Shown here: positions 57,675 through 64,000 of the stretch, one piece after another
Numbering within the stretch: position 1 is the stretch's first letter
How the letters are laid out: every line of letters begins with the position of its first letter
DNA from: Bacteroidaceae bacterium
GTDB taxonomy: Bacteria; Bacteroidota; Bacteroidia; Bacteroidales; Bacteroidaceae
Length of the DNA stretch: 64,000 nt
Assembly: GCA_902362375.1 (NCBI GenBank)
Contig: CABIVS010000002.1
Location: 1-64,000, forward strand
Direction: 5' to 3'
Notes under the pieces: generated by a model
Told to the model about the DNA's origin: nothing
What the model saw: only the letters and a program-made list of their open reading frames with translations
The model's database searches: none
Made by a program: the position numbers and the translations under genes

Positions 57675-57833
57675 TTAATATCAATGGGTAAAAGGTAGTA
57701 TTATAAAAAGAATGAAAAAGAAACCGGTACAATATGATGACAATATATTAGGAAATTCTTGCAGTAGTTAAACTGTGAGAGTTTTCGTATAAGCCAAAGG
57801 CTGCGAATCTTTATGGGATTTGCAGCCTTTTTT
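57675..57833 (+). ncRNA. Candidate small RNA or small-peptide transcript
   Basis: A stretch of about 160 nt between a Bacteroides promoter and a strong intrinsic terminator, with no conventional gene. It contains a 19-codon frame at 57712-57771 (MKKKPVQYDDNILGNSCSS) without an obvious ribosome-binding site. It could act as a trans-acting sRNA, as known beside other Bacteroides polysaccharide loci, or encode the peptide. Boundaries are inferred from the signals only. Confidence 0.5.
57796..57833 (+). terminator. Strong intrinsic terminator
   Basis: AAAGGCTGCGAATC-TTTATGG-GATTTGCAGCCTTT followed by TTT: 14-bp stem with one G-U-like pair. No protein gene on the plus strand ends here, which supports a short non-coding transcript. 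Confidence 0.85.
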
Positions 57834-58301
57834 GTTGCAAAAAATCATGGCTGTGTTCTTAGATCCGGAATTTATAGTTTATAATAAACTTGGATAGCGT
57901 TTATAATAAACTCCTCAATAATTTATTAAGAACGGTGAAGAGGATTATGAAAGATGAGTCAGTTTTTTTCTTCTTTGGTATAATACGAAATATAACTTGA
58001 TTGGGGATTTCTTATGAAAAGTAAATGATATGAACATTGTTGTTGAAAAATTATATTCTTTACGTACGATATTACAGTTTCTGTGATTACGAGATAATAT
58101 TCTGCCGGGGAATTAATCTCCAAACGTCGATATAAGAAAAAAGTCTATTTGTAGCGTGTCTTCTTTTATAAAGAGGATGCGCTTTTTATTTAAGAGACGG
58201 AGAAACTGTACTGATTTTAGGTATGTAGAAAAGTGCATCCGGATATGGAATATTGTATACGAATAAGTAGTATTTGAGGCTTTTGCATGGAACTCCATAA
58301 G
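57834..58301. other. Non-coding stretch upstream of GH28
   Basis: No gene is seen. It contains the twin palindromes at 57877-57912 and a GAATATTGTAT at 58248-58258 that also occurs at 10859-10869 and, reversed as GTACAATATTC, at 45606-45616. These are possibly parts of extended regulatory regions. The remainder is AT-rich and unremarkable. Confidence 0.5.
57877..57912. promoter_or_regulatory. Twin palindromic operator-like repeats
   Basis: GTTTATAATAAACT occurs at 57877-57890 and 57899-57912. Each contains the 13-bp dyad GTTTAT-A-ATAAAC. The 22-bp spacing (two helix turns) puts both on the same DNA face, as for cooperative dimer binding. Confidence 0.5.
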
Positions 58302-58359
58302 AAAATCAATATCTCCATATCCTTAAGCTTGGGGTGAATGGGCAGATGCGGTACTTTTG
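58302..58359 (+). promoter_or_regulatory. Promoter and putative HTCS operator of GH28
   Basis: Operator-like AAAATCAATATCTCCATATC (58302-58321) with its CCAT 37 bp before the -7 box TACTTTTG (58352-58359); a -33-like CTTG lies at 58328-58331. The preceding CATAAGAAAATC block is also conserved at 59785. Confidence 0.65.
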
Positions 58360-58384
58360 CAGAAAAAGTAATAAGCAGTAGAAA

Positions 58385-59695
58385 ATGATAAAGTCAGCAA
58401 TTTTAATAGTAGCGGCATGTTGTAGCTTACAACTATTTAGTCAGGAGAAATTTCCCGATGGCAAAATGATACCGGATTGGTTTTACCAAAATGAGAAAAC
58501 TGATATCAGTATAATGGGAAAGAAATTCTTGATTACAGATTATGGAGTAGTGAATGATAGTACACTACTACAAACTGAAAAGATTCAGGCTGTTATAGAT
58601 TTGGCATCCGACAATGGTGGGGGAGTTGTTGTCATTCCGGAGGGCACTTATCTTAGTGGCGCACTTTTCTTCAAACCGGGAACACATTTACATCTGGAAT
58701 CAAAGGCTATATTAAAAGGTAGTGATGATATTAGCAACTTTCCTGTAATAGAAACACGGATGGAAGGACAGAATCTGAAATACTTTTCTGCCTTGATTAA
58801 TGTTGATAAGATTGATGGTTTTACTCTTTCCGGGAAAGGAACGATTGATGGAAACGGTGAGCGATACTGGAAATCATTCTGGTTGCGGCGGCGGGTTATT
58901 CCTAAATGTACTAATATGGATGAATTGCGTCCCCGTTTGCTTCATATATCCCATAGTAATAACGTACAGATTTCTGATGTACGGCTGGTGAACTCTCCGT
59001 TTTGGACGACTCACATTTATAAGTGTGATAGTGTAAAACTCTTGGATTTACATATCTATTCTCCTTCTTCCCCTGTAAAAGCTCCCAGTACAGATGCTAT
59101 TGATATCGATGCATGTAAAAATGTACTGGTTAAGGGATGTTATATGTCTGTCAACGATGATGCAATTGCTTTAAAAGGCGGGAAAGGACCCTGGGCGGAT
59201 CAAGATCCCGATAATGGTGGCAATTGTGATATTATTATTGAAGACTGTACTTTCGGATTTTGTCACGGAGTGCTGACTTGTGGAAGTGAGTCAATCTATA
59301 ATCATAATATAATTCTCCGGCGCTGCGATTTGGATCAGGCTAAACGCCTTTTATGGCTGAAAATGCGTCCGGATACTCCTCAACAATATAAGTACATCTT
59401 GGTTGAAGACGTAAAAGGGAATGTTCGCAATTGCATCTTTATTGCTCCATGGACACAGTTTTATGATCTGAAAGATCGCAAAGATATGCCGGTCTCATAT
59501 TCCAGCTATATAACGATGCGTAATATTCACCTGGATTGCGATTCCTTTTTTGCTGTAGAGAAATCAAATCAGTACAAATTATCCAATTTCTGTTTCGACA
59601 ATCTGGCTATCAAGGCGAAAAAGGATGTGAAGATAGATGAAAACATAATTGATTCACTCATCATAAGAAAGGTTGAAATAACTAAGGTGAATTAA
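58385..59695 (+). CDS. GH28 polygalacturonase-family glycosidase
   Basis: Beta-helix GH28 enzyme of 436 residues (signal MIKSAILIVAACCSLQLFSQ). The motif set is the most canonical of the four GH28s: PSTDAIDID, VNDDAIALKGGKG, CHGVLTCGSES and RLLWLKMR. It opens with KKFLITDYGVVNDSTLLQTE, the usual helix-start region. It is probably periplasmic and acts on galacturonosyl bonds of RG-I oligosaccharides, perhaps those from lyase action. It has its own HTCS-type promoter and is followed after 200 bp by a gene with another such promoter, so it is likely monocistronic. Confidence 0.9.
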   Translation: MIKSAILIVAACCSLQLFSQEKFPDGKMIPDWFYQNEKTDISIMGKKFLITDYGVVNDSTLLQTEKIQAVIDLASDNGGGVVVIPEGTYLSGALFFKPGTHLHLESKAILKGSDDISNFPVIETRMEGQNLKYFSALINVDKIDGFTLSGKGTIDGNGERYWKSFWLRRRVIPKCTNMDELRPRLLHISHSNNVQISDVRLVNSPFWTTHIYKCDSVKLLDLHIYSPSSPVKAPSTDAIDIDACKNVLVKGCYMSVNDDAIALKGGKGPWADQDPDNGGNCDIIIEDCTFGFCHGVLTCGSESIYNHNIILRRCDLDQAKRLLWLKMRPDTPQQYKYILVEDVKGNVRNCIFIAPWTQFYDLKDRKDMPVSYSSYITMRNIHLDCDSFFAVEKSNQYKLSNFCFDNLAIKAKKDVKIDENIIDSLIIRKVEITKVN

Positions 59696-59790
59696 AAAAG
59701 AATGGCAGAAAGACTGGAAAATTGTACATAGACTGTAAAATCGTACAAAAACGACGTCTGATAGGCTGTACGCATATGAATTTACATAAG

Positions 59791-59848
59791 AAAGTCGAAT
59801 TCTCCATATTCCTTTCCTTTCATTCTGCCATGTAATACGGTATCTTTG
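59791..59848 (+). promoter_or_regulatory. Promoter and putative HTCS operator of the CE20-like/GH105 gene
   Basis: Operator-like AAAGTCGAATTCTCCATATT (59791-59810), -33 TTTC at 59818-59821, 19-bp spacer, -7 TATCTTTG (59841-59848). Operator-to--7 distance is 37 bp, as at 10913 and 58302. TCGTACAAA at 59741-59749 also occurs inside the cassette promoter region at 21809-21817. Confidence 0.7.
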
Positions 59849-59895
59849 ACATGTGCTTATTTAGTAAAACATTGAATCTAAAACTATAAAATACA

Positions 59896-62427
59896 ATGAA
59901 ATTCTGTAGAATTATTTTTTGTCTGTGGCTATTGATCTGTTTTTTCCCTTTGGGAATTTATGCAGATATACAACTTCCCTCTATATTATCAGATAATATG
60001 GTACTTCAGCAAAATGCGAAAGTACGTTTCTGGGGAAAAGCACGTCCCGGAGAGAAGATTCAGGTAAAAACTTCGTGGGATCATAAGAAATATAAGGTGG
60101 TTGCTTCAGAAAGCGGTCATTGGGAATTGATGATACAAACACCGGTAGCCACTTCCGGACAGTCTGTGATATTGAAAGGCGATAATAAGATTCATATCAA
60201 TAATGTATTAATAGGTGAAGTTTGGCTTTGTACCGGACAGTCAAATATGGAATTTCCAGTAGCTCGTAATCCGCAAGTGAAATGGAAAACAGGAATGCTG
60301 AATGAAGCGGAGGAAATGAAAGATGCTGATTTTCCGGAAATCCGTCTGTTTCATGTAGAGCATCAGATGGCGCCTGATGGTGAAAAAGAGGATTGTACAG
60401 GGAAGTGGGTGGTTTGTAGTCCGGAGAATCTGAAAGACTTTTCTGCTATAGGATTTGTCTTTGGGCGTAAATTGCATAAGGAATTGAGTACACCGGTTGG
60501 TTTAATTCAGTCTACTTGGGGAGGAACACATGCCGAATCCTGGACAAGCATGAAAGTGATGGAAAACAATCCGCTGTATGCCGATGTCTTAAAACAGTAT
60601 TCAAAGGAAAAGGTGAGTAGGGAAAAAGATAAGTGCAAGGTTCCGGCTACTTTGTGGAATGGTATGATTGCTCCTATAGTAGGATATACTGTAAAAGGGA
60701 ATATCTGGTATCAGGGAGAGTCCAACTCTGTTCGCTATGAGAAATATCAGGAGGTATTTACTAACTTGATAAATAGTTGGCGAAAAGAGTGGAATCAGCC
60801 GGATATGCCATTCTATTTTGTACAGATTGCACCACATTACAAACAACCGGCAGGTATTCGTGAAGCACAATTGAAAACATGGTTAGGTGGACTTGAGAAC
60901 ATTGGTATGGCAGTAGTGACGGATGCAGCCGATTCTACAGACATACATCCACGAAATAAAGTTGCACCGGGCGAACGGCTGGCAGCTTGGGCATTAGCAA
61001 AGCAATATGGTAAAAAGATTGTTTATTCAGGACCTCTCTACAAATCAATGAAAGTGAATGGGAGAGAAATTACATTAGATTTTGATTTTGCGGAAGGTGG
61101 TCTGCAGACACCTGGCAATGAACCGGTAAAAGGATTTTTTATTGCTGGTAGTGATGCGCGGTTTTATCCGGCTGAAGCCGTAATTGATGGAAGTTCGATA
61201 ACGCTTTCTTCAACTTATGTCTCTGTACCTGTAGCTGTACGCTACGGTTATGGGACTTTCTTTAGAGTAAATCTGTTTAATAAAGCCGGACTTCCGGCAG
61301 TTCCTTTCCGTACAGATACTTTTGCTCCCGACACTTATTATCGTCTGTTTGCCGATTCGGAAATTCGCCGTTTCCCGAAAGCGTGGCAACTGGATCATGG
61401 AAAACGCCTGTATTTTGGTTATGCGCAAGGAGTAGGTTGTTGTGCGATGTTACAAGTTTGGAAGAAAACAGGAGACAAGAGGTACTTTGATTATGTAGAG
61501 GCATGGGCTGATTCTTTGGTAGATGACAAAGGAGAGATTCATTTATATAAGAAAGAAACCTATAATTTGGATTATATAAATTCCGGGAAAGTTCTGTTTG
61601 ATTTATACGATGAAACCCAAAAGGAGAAATATAAATTGGCTATCGAGAATCTGATAGACCAGTTGAAAAAGCAGCCTCGTACAACAGATGGAGGTTTTTG
61701 GCATAAAAAAATATATCCTTATCAGATGTGGTTGGATGGATTGTATATGGCTTCTCCTTTTATGGCTAGATATGGAGCTGAATTTAATCGTCCGGAATGG
61801 ATTGATGAGGCTGTTAAACAGTTCACTCTCTGCCATCAGCATACATACGATACCAAGACCGGACTTTATTATCATGCATGGAATGAGGACCGTAGCCAGC
61901 GCTGGGCTGATCCGGAAACTGGCCATTCTCCTAATTTCTGGGGACGTAGTATCGGTTGGTGGTTTATGGCTTTAGTAGATGCTTTGGAATATATTCCCCA
62001 AGATCATTCAGGCTATGCTGATATGATTAAATGGACGAAGGAATTAGCAGAAACTCTTTCAAAATACCAAGATAAAAATGGCTTGTGGTATCAAGTAATT
62101 GACCAACCTTCACGTACCGGTAATTTTCCGGAAGCTTCTGTTACGACACAATGTATGTATGCCTATATGAAAGCTGTGAATAAAGGATACATTGATAGTC
62201 AGTATCGCGCCATTGCAGAAAAGGCTTTTAAAGGTCTGTGTGATAAACTACTGATTTCCAATCCGGACGGAACATTGACATTAACCAAATGTTGCCAAGT
62301 GGGTGGATTAGGTGGTAAGCCTTACCGTGACGGCAGTTTCGAGTATTATATAGGAGAGAAAATGAGAGATAATGATGCTAAAGCAACAGGCCCTTTCATT
62401 ATGGGATGTATTGAACTGAACAAATAA
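59896..62427 (+). CDS. CE20-like acetylesterase fused to GH105
   Basis: Bifunctional secreted protein of 843 residues (signal ending near GIYAD). Residues about 24-470 are a sialate-O-acetylesterase-like SGNH domain (SASA/CE20 type): LCTGQSNMEFP with Ser116, STWGGTHAESW, WYQGESNS and TDIHPRNK carrying the Asp/His. From about 485 (YYRLFADSEIRRFPKAW) a GH105 domain follows, with MWLDGLYMASPF and FWGRSIGWWFMALVDALE. It would deacetylate RG-I fragments and remove the unsaturated uronate from lyase products. It is the third GH105 domain in the window. The next gene follows after 69 bp without a terminator. Confidence 0.87.
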   Translation: MKFCRIIFCLWLLICFFPLGIYADIQLPSILSDNMVLQQNAKVRFWGKARPGEKIQVKTSWDHKKYKVVASESGHWELMIQTPVATSGQSVILKGDNKIHINNVLIGEVWLCTGQSNMEFPVARNPQVKWKTGMLNEAEEMKDADFPEIRLFHVEHQMAPDGEKEDCTGKWVVCSPENLKDFSAIGFVFGRKLHKELSTPVGLIQSTWGGTHAESWTSMKVMENNPLYADVLKQYSKEKVSREKDKCKVPATLWNGMIAPIVGYTVKGNIWYQGESNSVRYEKYQEVFTNLINSWRKEWNQPDMPFYFVQIAPHYKQPAGIREAQLKTWLGGLENIGMAVVTDAADSTDIHPRNKVAPGERLAAWALAKQYGKKIVYSGPLYKSMKVNGREITLDFDFAEGGLQTPGNEPVKGFFIAGSDARFYPAEAVIDGSSITLSSTYVSVPVAVRYGYGTFFRVNLFNKAGLPAVPFRTDTFAPDTYYRLFADSEIRRFPKAWQLDHGKRLYFGYAQGVGCCAMLQVWKKTGDKRYFDYVEAWADSLVDDKGEIHLYKKETYNLDYINSGKVLFDLYDETQKEKYKLAIENLIDQLKKQPRTTDGGFWHKKIYPYQMWLDGLYMASPFMARYGAEFNRPEWIDEAVKQFTLCHQHTYDTKTGLYYHAWNEDRSQRWADPETGHSPNFWGRSIGWWFMALVDALEYIPQDHSGYADMIKWTKELAETLSKYQDKNGLWYQVIDQPSRTGNFPEASVTTQCMYAYMKAVNKGYIDSQYRAIAEKAFKGLCDKLLISNPDGTLTLTKCCQVGGLGGKPYRDGSFEYYIGEKMRDNDAKATGPFIMGCIELNK

Positions 62428-62496
62428 TATAGAAGTAGAAATGATAGGAAATTTTCGACTATTGTTTCAATTAATGAACTAATAAAATGTAGTACC

Positions 62497-63609
62497 ATGA
62501 AAAAAGAACAAATTATCAAATCGATGTTATTTTTAATTATTCCTTTGCTTGTTATCTCATGTGATGGTAATGGCTTTATGGAATATGAAGAGACTGCATT
62601 GATGCAAAGAGATGCGCAGCAAGGACTTTTAAGTGACGAGGCAAGTGATAATACATGTATGGTTAATCTGAATTTATTTACAAAACCTTATTTTGATTAT
62701 CAGTATAATACAGGTGATCATGTAGATGAGTGTTTTGTATATATTGATAATCAGGAAGATCATACTAGATGCCTTTATCCACAAAGTGGAAAAAATGTAA
62801 AAGGTAGTTTTATGATACCTTTCGGAAAACATCGAATTAAATTGAATATAGAAATTGATGATGGTAAATCATATATATATCCGATTGAACTATGTAATGC
62901 TTTGGTAACTTTAAAGAACGGTGAAGCAAGTATGGTGCTTTACGATAGAGTTATTCTTAAAAGAGCAGATTCTTCTTTCACAAATTCAGCCTTTACAGTT
63001 GAATTTGATGTAGATTTTCCTTATGCTGAAAACAATGATTATACATTAGATATTACATTAGGATTTTATGATGAAACATACGACGATGGTTCTTCAGGTC
63101 CTTATGTAAACGGAAACGTTAGTGTTTATACTTATTATCAATGGGAATCCATTTTTGAACCAGCTAAGCCAACTTATATTGACTTTGTTCTTGGAATTGT
63201 ATATAATTCTACTCAAAAGGAATATTGTTATAAAGGGTATTGTGAACAAGAACTTTCTATAGATAGAAATGGAATGGTTATTAATAATGTAAGTTGGCAT
63301 AAAATGGTAAGATTACCTAATGGTGATGATATTGGATATGAATTATATTTAATAACAGGTATATGGGCTAAATTACAGTCGAATATTGATACAATGATTG
63401 GTGAAACAGAAGTATCTTGGTATTCAGCTTATTATAGAGTAAAATGGGATGACGGAGAATATTCAGAATGGTATCCTATGGATGAATTAGACGAATCTTC
63501 AGTTAGGATAGATGCTACTATCGATTATTATCCCAACATTGAGATTGTATGTTTCAATACCAAAGAAATTCAGGATGCTTATGCATCACAATGGGGCATT
63601 GTACCTTAA
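62497..63609 (+). CDS. Unrecognised lipoprotein
   Basis: Lipoprotein of 370 residues (lipobox LLVISC, then DGNGFMEYEE) that I do not recognise. After a short linker the sequence looks all-beta, rich in Tyr, Asp and Asn, with repeated Y-x-Y and aromatic motifs (YTLDITLGFYDETYDDG; VSVYTYYQWESIFEPAKPTY), as in surface binding proteins. Codon use is clearly more AT-rich than the glycosidase genes, suggesting a different history. It probably belongs to the operon of the CE20-like/GH105 gene. Carbohydrate binding is a guess from context. Confidence 0.55.
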   Translation: MKKEQIIKSMLFLIIPLLVISCDGNGFMEYEETALMQRDAQQGLLSDEASDNTCMVNLNLFTKPYFDYQYNTGDHVDECFVYIDNQEDHTRCLYPQSGKNVKGSFMIPFGKHRIKLNIEIDDGKSYIYPIELCNALVTLKNGEASMVLYDRVILKRADSSFTNSAFTVEFDVDFPYAENNDYTLDITLGFYDETYDDGSSGPYVNGNVSVYTYYQWESIFEPAKPTYIDFVLGIVYNSTQKEYCYKGYCEQELSIDRNGMVINNVSWHKMVRLPNGDDIGYELYLITGIWAKLQSNIDTMIGETEVSWYSAYYRVKWDDGEYSEWYPMDELDESSVRIDATIDYYPNIEIVCFNTKEIQDAYASQWGIVP

Positions 63610-63791
63610 TAACTAAAAAATCTTGATTTTTACGTATAAAGATGGGATCAATATTAAAATAGATATTCAACTACTGATTGCGTAAATAGCAAAATAATCA
63701 AGTATACTTGATAACTGATATACAATTTTTTTAGGTTTGAATTTAATTTATTAATCAAATAAGTATTTCTTAATTATTTTTTATATATAAA

Positions 63792-64000
63792 ATGAGAAAC
63801 ACAGCAACTTTTCAAAAAAAGGCATATCCAATTGCCGTGAGATGCTTAACAAGCATTTTATATTTCTTTTTGTTTTCGCTTTCCTCGCTAGCGGCTTGTG
63901 TAGATAAAGAACCTGTAGATGAGGAGGATGCAGACCCTGCCATCAATCCTCACAGTTCATTTTTGGAGGATGAAGAAAGTGGTGGTTCTACAAGTTCTGG
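63792..64000 (+). CDS. Lipoprotein, start only (cut by window end)
   Basis: The first 69 codons of a lipoprotein gene. The signal peptide ends in SLSSLAAC, followed by VDKEPVDEEDADPAIN, an acidic run typical of Bacteroides surface-exported lipoproteins. The remainder, and so its family, lies outside the window. It is 182 bp after the previous gene, which holds only AT-rich sequence with no clear promoter. Confidence 0.6.
   Translation, partial: MRNTATFQKKAYPIAVRCLTSILYFFLFSLSSLAACVDKEPVDEEDADPAINPHSSFLEDEESGGSTSS

Noticed and set aside
1..64000. tRNA, rRNA or prophage genes
   Set aside because: None seen on either strand; the only mobility-type gene is the recombinase in the cassette.

Overview
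This 64 kb window looks like a chromosome segment of a human-gut Bacteroides (B. thetaiotaomicron/ovatus group). The evidence is the density of SusC/SusD pairs, a hybrid two-component regulator, Bacteroides-type promoters (-33 TTTG/TTTC, about 19 bp, then -7 TAnnTTTG), AT-rich ribosome-binding regions without strong Shine-Dalgarno sequences, and lipoproteins with acidic residues after the lipobox. Nearly everything serves one job: breaking down rhamnogalacturonan I (RG-I), the pectin backbone of alternating rhamnose and galacturonic acid. The gene set resembles, from memory, the RG-I utilisation locus of B. thetaiotaomicron. No database was consulted.

Layout. (1) 0.2-10.8 kb, minus strand: GH2 beta-galactosidase-like, CE12 acetylesterase, GH28, a 210-residue unknown, GH28 and GH106 alpha-rhamnosidase; the last genes overlap by 4 bp. 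(2) 11.0-16.2 kb, plus strand, divergent: GH43-like/GH42 fusion, GH28, SGNH esterase. (3) 16.3-21.5 kb, minus strand: SusD and SusC. (4) 21.7-23.3 kb: a tyrosine recombinase gene between perfect 32-bp inverted repeats. (5) 23.4-38.4 kb, plus strand: two fimbrillin-like lipoproteins, SusC/SusD, SusC/SusD and a PL11-like lyase lipoprotein. (6) 38.5-41.9 kb: exo-RG-lyase-like protein. (7) 42.5-45.4 kb, minus strand: tandem CE12 and GH105. (8) 45.7-54.5 kb, plus strand: PL11-GH105 fusion, rhamnose mutarotase, HTCS regulator and esterase. (9) 54.5-57.5 kb, minus strand: GH2. (10) 57.6-64 kb: candidate small RNA, GH28, CE20-like/GH105 fusion, an orphan lipoprotein and the start of another lipoprotein cut by the window end.

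How it works (inference from families). Surface lipoproteins bind and cut RG-I and SusC/SusD import the oligosaccharides. Periplasmic esterases, GH105, GH28, GH106 and GH2/GH42 enzymes then remove acetyl groups, unsaturated uronic acid, GalA, rhamnose and galactose side chains, and RhaM converts rhamnose anomers. The HTCS presumably senses an RG-I fragment and activates the operons.

Main discovery. Nine enzyme or transporter promoters share a positioned 20-bp element (best example TTTGTACATTTCTCCATTTC) that is absent at the HTCS promoter; it is the likely HTCS operator. One copy, with a full -33/-7 promoter, lies inside the recombinase cassette between the inverted repeats and points out towards the minus-strand SusC/SusD. 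Inversion would turn the same promoter towards the fimbrillin-SusC/D-SusC/D-PL11 operon, which has no such promoter in the present orientation. This predicts a self-inverting switch that gives the HTCS-controlled promoter to one of two alternative RG-I uptake systems.
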